A program made the position numbers and the translations under genes. Below the pieces are notes generated by a model. It did no database searches, was not told where the DNA came from, and saw nothing but the letters and a program-made list of their open reading frames with translations. This document shows, in pieces, positions 23,600 through 34,379 of a DNA stretch of 64,000 nt; the stretch's first letter is position 1, and the number at the start of each line of letters is the position of its first letter. The stretch comes from Oxytricha trifallax (taxonomy: Eukaryota > Ciliophora > Spirotrichea > Sporadotrichida > Oxytrichidae): assembly GCA_000711775.1 (NCBI GenBank), contig ARYC01016927.1, positions 1-64,000 of the forward strand. Reading direction: 5' to 3'.

Positions 23600-26500
23600 C
23601 CCCACTAATGTAACCGATATCTACGAGTAAAAATGATAGCAGTGAAATTCGAACTATTGAAAGTTAAAAATCAAGAATTAGTGCCAAGTAGATTGATTTA
23701 TTCGGAAAAATTAAGCTAGAAAAAATGAAGAATTTTGGCAGTTCAGGCAATGCATCAAAGATGTTTGAGTAACCTTAATAGATTTTTATACCTTAATTTC
23801 AAGAAAATACTAATAAAACATGAATAAACATAGATTATATATGAAAATTTAACCTGTAGCTGTTAATACTATATATCAAGAGAGTATATCCCCATTTTAA
23901 GATAGCCAGTAAAGAGCGAATTCTGAGAGATGGAAATTTGGAAACCGAAGACTCACAGTTCAGCTTGATAAGATTGATTAAAGCTATTTATTTATTAATT
24001 TATTCAATAATTTTGGAGGGTCTCATTGACATTTAATTAAAATTACTACTTTATAAAAACTCTAGTTCCACGATTTTAATAAAATCCCCTATAAAAATGA
24101 ATAATAAAAGTGGTTTAAATGTGGGAAATATATCCCCTGATAAGTAAAGCATCATATCATTTGAACATTAAAGCACGAGAAAGTCCTAAAAAGAGTAAAT
24201 GTTATAAAAGCCATCATTCTATTTTATTTTAAATTAGCAATTGTGAATTAGAAAACTATCAAATTAAGGAGAATTAGTCAAAATAAAAATATATTCAATT
24301 ATCCAAGGATGTAGCTGTACTCACCACAACCCAGACGTCAGATGATTCAAAATAGAGCACTGAAATAAATGAATTTGCCAGGGACATTCAATTAGTTGTT
24401 ATTAAATGATCATATATTGAATGTATTTGGTCGTAAATTAAAAAAATGTAATAATAATTTTTTTCATAATACAGAGTCCAGGCGGCCCATCAGCCAGATA
24501 AAACTCCATAAATAAAAGGCAAATTATGTTTCAAAAGTAAAGGCCTGGCAGATTGGATCTTAATTTATTCTTCTTTATTTATGATTGCAGTACATTTTAT
24601 ATCTCTAAGCAGTGGGTAGGGGTGGAAAATAATCTATGATGAGTTTTGGCTAATAACTGCCTTCACCATTACTCAGCAGATAATATTCTCCCAAATCAGC
24701 TTGTCTAATTCCCATGTCACCTATGACTATAGATAGTAGAGCAAAGCATTCGAAAGTTGTATAGAAGTTAAACTTAATTAAAAAAAACTTTTTATATTTT
24801 CTTTATCCTTGTTTAAAAAGTTAATTTATTTAATGGCTCATTTTATTATTATAAACATATATTGCAGTTTAATACAAGAATCAGATACATTGAAACAAAA
24901 GACGAAGAGAGAAAAATTTAGAAAAAAAAATACAATTCTTAAAAATGCTGGAGCTTTTATTAAAGGGAATACTAAAAATAGATCAACGCAATTTGGTTAA
25001 AAATAGAATGTAGAGTCAACTGAAAACAAGGACGAAGAGGATGTTGAATTAGAAGTATTCAAGTAATTTCTAGAAGCTAATAAATTTTTGATTAATAAAT
25101 AATGAAAAAAGCTTTATCGATAATACACCATGATAAATCATAACTTAATTAGTCAAGAAGAAAAAAATATATTCTTATTTTCAAAGAATTCTCTTAATAT
25201 TCTTAAAGATATGATAAGAGGTATATGAAATAGATTTTTAAGTATTCATTCAATTTAAAATAGTTTTAATTTTTCTATATCAATAAATAATTAAGAGATA
25301 TATATATATGCCATTTAATTACAAAATTTAATTATTTAATATTAAGCCAATTAGCAGGAGCCAAGTTGTGGAGTCTTTTCTCCAGATACCGTTTGGAAGT
25401 CTTTTTGGGATTTCCTTATGTTTGTATGGATCGTATGGCAAGCAATTTACATACCTTTTAAGCTTTGTTTTGATTAGGGCCTCGGAAATAGAAGCGATGG
25501 TATAACTACTTTAGACTATTTTATGGATGTTTGCTTTGGAATAGATATCTTGCTCAACTTTAACACAGGTTTTTATAAAAATGGTGTACTCATATTAAAT
25601 AGAAAATTGATTTTTCTGGCATATTTCAAATCTTGGTTTATGTTAGATTTAGTTTCAACTATTCCCTATTCCAATATTGTTGAGTACTTTATGACAGCTT
25701 AAGAAAGTATGGATAGTTATTAAAATAGCAGTGCATCACAACTTTTAAGGCTTATTAGAGTTGTAAGATTCTTGAGATTTCTGAAACTGTTAAGAGTCTT
25801 AAAGCTTTCCTCTCTTAAACAAAAATATGAAGACCTTATATATAATGACAACATAGGAGTCCTATCAGGTATAGTTAAAATCCTCGTTTTGATCTTGTTT
25901 TCAACTCACACTTTCGCATGTTTGTTTTGGCTTGTAGGATATTAATCTTCATCTTCTCGAGATAAATCATGGATACTTGAGAAAGGATTGTTGGACGATG
26001 AAATTACCTCTCAGTATATAAACTCTATGTATTGGGCTTTCACTACTCTAGTATCTTTAGGTTATGGAGATATCTCTGCTACAAATACTGACGAGAGATT
26101 GATTAGCATGCTATCAATGATATTGTTTTCTTGGGTCTATGCCTTTACATTGAATCAGATCAGTAAAATTGTCTCATAATATAATACAGCTGCTGTCTAG
26201 TTCAAGGAGAATATGTTTTATGTGTAAAAATGGATGAAGTAGCATAACTTAAACAAAGACTTGAGTCTATAGATTCGTAGATTTCTAGAATATTAATGGG
26301 ATTTAAGAGAATAACAAAAAATTGAAGAGGAAGATGTAATGAAACTATTGAATTAAGATCTAAGAGAGAAATTAATTCTTTACACAAATGCAAAGTAGCT
26401 TAGAAATTTATCATTTAGCAACTAATTTACAGTTGATTTCATTAGTGATTTGTCATTTAAAATGCAGCCTCAAACTTTTGGAGTGGGTGAAAACATTATA

Positions 26501-28130
26501 TTAGTAAGACATTTTTCTTATAGTAACGAATTTTTTAGGAATAAGAAGATGGTGATAGAATATATTTCATTACAAGCGGTAAAGTATGCGTGCTGCATAG
26601 AAAAACTCACACCTATCTGGATGATCTCTCAGTAGATGATTATTTTGGTGAGATCAGTTTTTTTACTGAGCAACCTAGAACTACGAGCGTCAAGGCAAGA
26701 GATTTTACAAGCGTTATTTATCTAGATAGAACATCTTACTTATATTCAGCTGAGGCATCAATGTCTAATGCTATGGTAAAAATTAATTAAAATTTAATTC
26801 AATTAGGGAGTTTACTACAAGATGCAAAATGCCCTCAAAGAAAATGATTACTCTTACATGAATATAAGATGCTTTATATGTAGACAAGCTGATCATATTG
26901 CCATTTATTGCGAACAATTCAAACTTCAAAGAGGAAACCTGCATAAAATATTCAATAAGCTTTGTAATTGAACTTTCTATATATTTATTCTTTATTTTAG
27001 ATATGAATCAAGAGAAAGTTAAAAAAGCCTAAAGTAATAATAATTCTTAATCTAGACAAAACACTAATGCTTTGAATACTATGGAATAAGTGGAAATGCG
27101 TGATGTAGCTTTGCTAATTGACAGAGACGAAAATAATGATATTATGCAAGTAAACACCTTAAATACTTAAATGAGATCTTCAATCGCAAGTTAAGACATG
27201 ATTAAGCATTTATATCAAGAAGCAGGTTACGATCTCTAGAAAGATTCATTCGGGACTGAGCTGACCTCCTTAAATGGGGACTAAAATCAGTCTGAAGATA
27301 ATAATTCTTAATGTGATGAGGAAACTAAGCGAAATATGAGCACATAAAATACACAATTAATTTTCCTCGTTAAGAATTTTTCCTTATTTATTTTTAGCAC
27401 AATAAACTCGAATAGAAAAAGAATTCCAAATTTACCAAGTTTTTATAGAGTAGTTAATCTTGAAAATAATAAAAGCATTAAGAAATCTTAATTTGACAAT
27501 GTTAAACCAGGATTGCTTTAGAAAAATAAGAACTACACAACTTCAAGTATAAATCTAACTTTCAAAAATTTATTCTGATAATTTTTATAATGAGTCAAAT
27601 GATTCATTTTCTGATTCAAAAAGATAAGAAGAAATAAGTAAATCCCCTCCAAAGTTAACATTTTTTTATACAAATAAAAATGATGTCTAATCTTAGAAAA
27701 TTTACAATTAACTTCCGATACTGGGCTCATATTACAATAAATTGAATTAAACAGATCTCAAAAATTGCCTTCCCCTTAGACCCTACCTGATCTCATTTTA
27801 GACGATTCTGACTAGGATGAAGTAATTGAAGATTTCGGGCATGTAGAAACTATCATAGAGGCTGAAGAAAACGAAGAAGAGACGCCAGGTAACAAACATT
27901 TTAGGTTTCGGAACACTCTTAGAAAATACTTGTTAAGCAAGCAATCCGAAGCCGACGGGTCTTTTGACTCAAGCAATCAATCCTCTCCTTAACCTTTTGA
28001 AACTGGAAAGAAAAATTCAAGGAAAATAAGCTCCAGTTTCTTAGGATCGTTAAAACTTGACATTAAAAAGGCTAGAGTAATATCAAGTTCAAAGAATAAG
28101 TAACTATATATTAAACTGTAATTATAAAAA
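23600..28130 (+). CDS. Cyclic-nucleotide-binding, voltage-sensor K+ channel
   Basis: Six-helix potassium channel of the EAG/HCN/CNG type, for the plasma or ciliary membrane. The N-terminal Ser/Gln-rich exons (23.6-25.2 kb) are assigned by position only. The channel core starts near 25.34 kb: VFSPDTVWKSFWDFLMFVWI (S1), GIDILLNFNTGFYKNGVLIL, the basic S4 RLIRVVRFLRFLKLLRVLKL (25.75 kb), pore MYWAFTTLVSLGYGD (26.03 kb, K+-selective GYGD) and SWVYAFTLNQISKIVS (S6). A C-linker follows, then the cyclic-nucleotide domain (RIYFITSGKVCVLHRKTH, VDDYFGEISFFTEQPRTTS). A 20-nt GT-AG intron (26504-26523) is needed to join the two halves of that domain. Downstream is a CCHC knuckle, CFICRQADHIAIYC (26.87 kb), and a long Ser/Asn/acid-rich tail. 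The true end is unknown; related coding sequence continues to 30318. Confidence 0.85.
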
Positions 28131-28329
28131 TATAAATTATCTCATAAAATCGATTAATTTATAAAGAATGTAATCCAACCTAAACTTCATAAATCTCCTG
28201 ATAAATAAGTAAATGAAAAAGATAGAATATAAAGCGATATTCATCAAACTTTAGATGAGAAAATTTTTTTATTATTTTAAGAGAATTCAAAGAGTATAAT
28301 TTATTTTATCTTGTGTTAAATATGCTTCG

Positions 28330-30318
28330 TTTAATGAGTTCATTTTAGAGGGACAAACATCAGACCCTGCAAATCAACAACCTGCTACAGACATTTTTTA
28401 ATTTAATGAAGATAGTTTTCGAGCTCAATCCCTAGATTTACCCTAGCTGATCCAACTTTAAAGCCAATTATTGTAGAAGCAAACCTCTAGGGGTTCTGGG
28501 GGTGGTTACTCAAAGTAAAAAACTAATTTGCTCTATAGAGAACAGCTTTAGTTGATTCAAGAGCAAGATGATGAATTTGATCCTATTCAAGAGGAGAGCA
28601 GCAGCATATCAGGAACGACAACTTTTGTCAATAGACTATCCACTCTTGAAAAAAAGTAGCAAAATACACCTGAGACTCCCATCGACAGCTAAGATCAAGA
28701 ATAGGAAAAGACTTATGATGGAGAAGAAGAAGGTTCACAAAGTTTACATAACATGAAAAATCGAGGGAAGACTATTACTGACTCCTTAAGTTTATTTCTA
28801 ATTTTTGTTGACAAAAAATTTCCATCGTTTATTCAGTATGATTACCAGGATTTTATCTTTATTCATAAAATAAGTTTCAAAACATCAATTGAGCGTGTAC
28901 AGTATTTTAACCTTTTGGAATAGGAAATAGCAGAAGAACTTTAAGGGGGAGGAAGTTTCCTGCACTTTTTTTAAATGTAAAATTTAATAATTTTCCATCA
29001 ATTAGAAAAATCAATATTTTTATGACTAATTAAATATTAAGAGGATATTGAGGAAATATATGAAGAGTAGTAATACCTGGAGTTTAGATAACAATTTATA
29101 GAATTGAAAACACTTGGAATAATCTAAAACACTTTAGAAATATACAAAGTGGATCAGATCCAGTCTTACTTGCTTTCAGGTTCTTATAAGGAATGGCATT
29201 CAGAAATAACGAGAAAAATAGTGCTGGGATTGTTCTTAGAATTCATATTTTTTTTTATTGATTGGCAATTAATGAATAAATGAAGTATAAATATAACAAT
29301 GAATTAGTCCGGAATTTAGTGGATAATTTGAATGAAAATGAATTTTTGATAAAATATAAAAAATCAAAAAAAGTGCAGGAATCTTCCTCCCTCGAACTTT
29401 AGCATGTTTTCGATTCAGAGGATGGAGATGTTAACGTGTATAATGCTGGCGATAGATCTCAAAACGATGACAGCTCTTCGCAGAATAAGGACGAATTTGA
29501 ATTCGAGAAATATTTGGAGTTAATGGAATAGAAAAATTAAAATAACAATGTTGTCAAGAACATAGAAGAGATGTTTGGAAATTCAAGGCTGGATCAAAGT
29601 TTAAGGTATAAATATATTTTATAGTATTTATCAAAGGATGCAGCATTTATAGATAAGAGTTGACTCACTAGAGGCACACGATTTCACTTCGTTGAACCTT
29701 TTAACGCATAATTAGTATCACAGCCAATAAAACTCAAACTAACAATCTAGCAATTTTTATTCATAAAAGTATTCAATATTCAAAAATCATTGTAAATAGT
29801 TTGAAATATATTGAATTATAATCTCACGATAATAGCTACTTTGATTTTCAAGTTGAACAACCTTCTATAAACACCGACCTTGAAAATAAATTAGTGAAAG
29901 AATTCGAAAAACATGTTCTTGGAATGGAATTTACTGAAAGTTAAATAAATAGCAGTTCATAAGATTAAAATATAGAGAGCAGTTTCGTAAATAGTGGTAA
30001 CAATTCTTTAGATGTTAAATTTATCTAATTAATATTAATATGAATTTAAAAATTTTAATAAAATATTCGGAAGTTTACTTAAAACGATTAAAGTTAAAAT
30101 AAGAGGTAAAATTATCTTTTTAAAAAAAAAATTGCTATAACAAGTGAAAACAAATGTAAGAAACTACTATTATGATTTCATCTTATTTTTATAATAAACT
30201 TCACTCCTTTTAAAGTTAAAATCAAACCTTTCTTGATGTTTCTAATCAGTCTTCTAGCCTTCAAGAAGATCAAAATTAATCATAACAGAGCATAGTAAGC
30301 AATGATATAAATTCTTGA
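28330..30318 (+). CDS. Low-complexity coding region, channel tail or separate gene
   Basis: Plus-strand exons directly behind the K+ channel with the same Ser/Gln/acid-rich style: EGQTSDPANQQPATDIFQ, EEESSSISGTTTFVNRL region near 28.6 kb, ERVQYFNLLEQEIAEELQGG (28.9 kb), EDIEEIYEEQQYLEFRQQF (29.05 kb), DEFEFEKYLELMEQKN (29.5 kb), NTDLENKLVKEFEKHVLGME (29.9 kb) and QTFLDVSNQSSSLQEDQ, with TGA at 30316-30318. No start codon or gap typical of a gene border was found after 28130, so it may be the last part of a very large channel protein. No domain is recognised. Confidence 0.45.
28947..29387. repeat. 26-bp inverted repeat pair, about 390 bp apart
   Basis: The sequence at 28947-28972 and the reverse complement of 29362-29387 match at 25 of 26 positions (AAAAAAAGTGCAGGAA, one mismatch, CTTCCTCCC). 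Both copies lie in open frame. Cause unknown. Confidence 0.6.
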
Positions 30319-30645
30319 CAAAAGGATTTTGGTTTATAAATTAAATACATTATAAATTCCACTTAGTAATTTACTGCTGGATATTTAAGCCAAAATTAAA
30401 TATTGTAAAATAGAATTACTTATATAAAATTACAACTATAGAAAAAATATAGCTAAAGTTAAAGATCACTTAATTAATTAATGATTTTTATGTGTTAAAT
30501 ACATTTTTATAAATTTGGTTTGCAGACTCATATAATTTATAAAAATAATAGACAATCATTTTGGCATGTGAGCTTTGTAATGAATAAATAATTGCAATAA
30601 TAATTATAAACAATATAATATAAATAATAATAGAAAGAAGTAATA

Positions 30646-31899
30646 ATGTGGCTCAATAGTTTTAGAAATGGAGTCAAGAAAGGCTTCCTTAACAAAGATA
30701 AGAACTTCATTAGAAGATGGCCAGTTGATCCCAAGGTAGTATTTTACGGGCCACCTAATGTATTCCAAGATGAAATCACCCAAAGGTTAGTGAATATGGA
30801 TATACTTTTATGCTTTTCTCTGCAATTATTTAGAGGAAGTGATTCTTTTTTTAATTCCATTTTATAGTGAGTAATTTTATAAGGGGCTAATTTTATGGCT
30901 TTTATCAAGACTTAATTTTGGAGGACTTTAAAAATTTTAGTTATGATTCTTTATAAGCAAAAATTGAAATGATTCTAATTTTCTCCTCTTTATAGATTTG
31001 CAGTGGATCTCGGAGTACCCGTTATCAACATGGACATTATCCTCTAAAACGTTTTAGATCAAGCAGGCAAGACTGAAGAATTCTCTCACTCATTCTTCTT
31101 GAGAGTTAGAGACATGATCAAAGCAGAGGATTCTGATGGACTCTTAAAAGAAAAGGTCTTCACTAAATTGCTTAGATTGAGCTCCCAAGCCTCTCATGGT
31201 TTTGTATTGATATACTTTTTAGAAGTGTGAAGCAATCAATGATGTCTAATTGATTGATCATATAATGAAGGGCACAATGTAAGAAAATTAGATTGTATTG
31301 ACAAACTTCCCAAATAACAGTGCTGAAGCTGAGCAATTAGAAGCATTCAAGGGTGGTTTGAACGCTTTCGTGCATCTCTCCCTCCCAGACGATATTCTCA
31401 TAGATATTGAAGAAAATAAGCTTTCATGCGGAGACTGCGGTAGAAAATATTACCCAGAGGATATCGAGGATGTTGAACAGGGCATTAATTTAACATTGAA
31501 TATTCTAATTAATGAATGGGTTTCATTCATCCATATTTTTTAATTTAAAAGGCATCAAAATCGACGCATTCATTCCTGAAAACGGAGAGTGCCACGATTG
31601 CGGCTCTTCAAACATCAAAGAAGGTAGTGACCCAATTAGATTCGAAAAAGAGCTCGAAGCATACAAGGGAAATAAAGAAGATCTCCTCAGTTTCTACGAT
31701 AACTATGTAAGTTTCTAATAAATTCGTAGAATTTCGTATTTCTCATAATATACTTTGTGCAATATTCATGGTATTCTTTTAACATCAATACTCATAACTA
31801 ATTATAATATAGGGTCTCTTGGTCGATTTCGAATTAAAGAAGGGATTCGAAGACTACGAAAAGCTAAAAAAGAGAATTCAATACAACATCAAGCACTGA
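30646..31899 (+). CDS. Adenylate-kinase-like protein with zinc-type LID, probably not catalytic
   Basis: Member of the adenylate kinase fold family. ATG 30646 opens MWLNSFRNGVKKGFLNKDKN; then VVFYGPPNVFQDEITQRFA stands where the P-loop GxPGSGKGT should be, so the phosphate-binding Lys is missing. Later blocks are typical: GVPVINMDIILQNVLDQAGK, SDGLLKEKVFTKLLRL, GFVLTNFPNNSAEAEQLEAF (normally GFxLDGFPRT) and GGLNAFVHLSLPDDIL. The LID has two cysteine pairs, CGDCGRKYY and CHDCGSSN. A 210-nt intron (30786-30995), a 70-bp IES (31481-31550, pointer GGCAT) and a 106-nt intron (31707-31812) join in frame; TGA at 31897-31899. A further 91-bp spacer (31202-31292) has two possible readings, described separately. 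The loss of the Lys and of the lid Asp/Arg suggests a structural or axonemal pseudoenzyme. Confidence 0.85.
31202..31301 (+). other. IES or intron-plus-exon inside the adenylate-kinase-like gene
   Basis: TTGTATTGA occurs at 31202-31210 and 31293-31301. Collapsing them removes 91 bp and gives SHGFVLTNFPNN, the canonical order. Yet the same 91 bp is open in the correct frame from 31224 (KCEAINDVQLIDHIMKGTM, then QENQIVLTNFPNN) and can be spliced with a 19-nt GT-AG intron, GTATTGATATACTTTTTAG. Both products look like adenylate kinase. Confidence 0.65.
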
Positions 31900-32356
31900 A
31901 AAACGATTATATATTTCTATCTGTAATTGAAAATAATGCAAAATCAATATTTTTTTGCAGAGATTTTCGATTGCTTTATTTAAACAATAAGATATTAAAT
32001 TTAGAGTTACATTCATATGTATATTTATAAATTTATGAGTTATAATTTAAAGTCTCTAACATATCACAATTTGTTCATAATTTAGTTTCATCTATATAAA
32101 AAATATAACTTGTTTTTTCTTATCTTTCATATATCTTTTGAGAAGTTCATAGCTCTGCGAATAATTTTCTACATAAGAATGCGTTTGGGCACATATTTCA
32201 AGAAGATTATTTGTTAAAGTGAGTCTAAAGCATCGCTGATTTTATTTTCTTTATGAATAATTGAAGAATGTTTTTTGTACTTCAACAATTCGGATTGGTT
32301 TTAGATTTTAGAACCTTTTTTAAATGTACTCTGTTTCCCATTTATTTGTATATTTT
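31900..32356. other. Spacer between convergent genes
   Basis: AT-rich 3' flank of the adenylate-kinase-like gene and the IQ-motif gene. No feature is seen. Confidence 0.4.
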
Positions 32357-34270
32357 TCATTTATAATATACTGAATTTACTTTTAAGAGCATAAAAGTTA
32401 TTTAAAATGGAATCGCTTTTAATATATAAAAACAGTTTTTCCCATGCTTTTAGAGGGCTTAATTATCAGTATTTTAAGCTTTCCTTTCTTAACTTTGATT
32501 TTTCTTAGATTTTTTTGTATCCTTTCCACCAGTAGCATGACTATGACTTTCTCCTCTAGGCGGACTATTTTAATCTTCAAAGTCAATTAGTGCCTCATCT
32601 TCTTTCACTCCAGAGAATAATATCTGATCTTTTTCTTATATCTATGATCTCATTATATCCTATTTTTATTTATATTCTATTTATTTTAATGCTAAAAATT
32701 TATTGATTAATTCTAAGTTTTTTTATATTTTAAATATCTATCAAATACATTTATTATCCAGTCTATCGTTAATTTCATCATTAAACTTGGCTTAAAAGGC
32801 AATTTTCTGTTCAAAGAATGAAACTGTAAATTCCAATCGACACTTCTCAAAGTATTATTTGAGTAGATATTCCTTAGTGTAATTATCTATCTGTGATAAT
32901 TTATTATATGTTGTTTTTGCTTTTTTGTTCTTTTTGGATTTAGAATAGTAATATTTTATCATTGTTAACTTTTCACGCTCCCAAAACATCCCTAGAAAGT
33001 CAAGTTTGTACTTTAATAAAATATTGGTGGTATTTATTAGCAATTTCCCTCCCCCATAAAATGTAGTAATTTGGCTTATTGTTTGAAATGGTATTAAAAA
33101 ATTGAACTTTATAAGAGTCATTCTTTCCTTCCATTAGGATTAAATCTTAGAGACAGTTTTATGGAATTAAATAAATTTCTTTTTTAGGTCATGTACTTCA
33201 GCCTAATTTGTCAGAAATTATGTAATTACTTCATGAGCATCATCCTCTACTTTTTCATTTTTTATTGATGCCACCATTGTGAAACACATTGTAGTAATAA
33301 TTTTACAAGATAATAAATTGTAGTAAATAATCTTCTTCCCTTTATAATTTTGCCTATATTTAAAGTACCAAATCCTTTATAAAACCATAAATAATTTCAC
33401 AATTTTTAGATCCTAAAACACATGAAAATTTGCCTTGCCCCTCTTTATTCCAAACTAAGCCCAGAACCCCGAAGTTTATTTCTAAACCACCTCTATATTT
33501 TACTTGTACAATTTTCTCTTCGTTACATCTCCCTAACTTATTCCCTTTTATTTGCGAAGGACTCAAATAATGTGGAAAGTATTATTTGTGTATTCATTAG
33601 ATTAATCCATTTCGCATTTCTGAGTTGTTTTTCTTATAAAATTTCAAGTTATTAGGCGTCTAGTTATCTCTGCTATCTTATCATTAACGAATTTATATAC
33701 AGAGTAAAAAGGAATTCGCTAAAATCTTATATTCAAACAAAATCATCTCCCATTTGTTCATTCTTAATATTTTCTCTTTGATATTGCTAACTTCCATGTT
33801 TTCACGCTTTTTCTAATAAAGTTAAATTCTTTCAAAAGATTAGGAACGCTTTCTGTTTATCTCTTCCTAGTATGTATTGTATTTTTCTGCTAAAACCATA
33901 TTCTAAGTAATTTATTTAAAATTCTAATTATGACTCTGTGTTTAATGTATATGACAAAATTCGGCTTGTTTATTGAGATTTCTTAGCAATTTTATGATTA
34001 AAAATAACTCTTTTAAATTAAAGTGAAGAAGTTGGTATTACAAACTCCAAATATTCTCTCTCGTCTTTTTTATTTCAATTCTTTTAAATCTTAATTAAGT
34101 TCTATAAGTAAATTTGGATTGTCTTATATATCTCTGATTTTATTTTGGATTTCTTCTCTTAACTATGATTAGAGGCGTTTAGCTAAAGATAAACCAGCAC
34201 CAGAAGTGAATTTAATTTTTCTTTTTCCATCATTTTCATCATCTTCTCTTGAAATAAATAAAGAAAACAT
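32357..34270 (-). CDS. IQ-motif coiled-coil protein
   Basis: Minus-strand gene from ATG 34268-34270 (MFSLFISREDDENDGKRKIK, then FTSGAGLSLAKRLQSQLREE). Coding patches continue as coiled coil (MVLAEKYNTYQEEINRKRSQ near 33.89 kb; KREQVREMQRRENCTS near 33.53 kb). An IQ motif, SKIQRWFRNKLRGSGLS, at about 33.49 kb and a second IQ-like stretch, KTVSKIQSQWKERM, near 33.14 kb predict calmodulin or light-chain binding. Later: SQITTFYGGGKLLINTTNIL, YFEKCRLEFTVSFFEQKIAF and a charged tail, IDFEDQNSPPRGESHSHATG, with the last TGA at 32357-32359. Such proteins are common in cilia and basal bodies, but no named family is recognised. The exact C-terminus and introns are uncertain. Confidence 0.6.
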
Positions 34271-34379
34271 TTCAACTCAAATATAATTAGGTAAATTCAA
34301 TTAGGTTAATATAATGGGTTAGAAAGCAAAGTTAAGGCATTTTTTATTTAAAAAAAATTCTCTTGGAAATTTAGAATAA

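Noticed and set aside
33360-33566. Minus-strand open frame with VKYRGGLEINFGVLGLVWNK
   Set aside because: The next frame over carries the IQ motif and continues the coiled coil of the same gene, so this one is a shadow.
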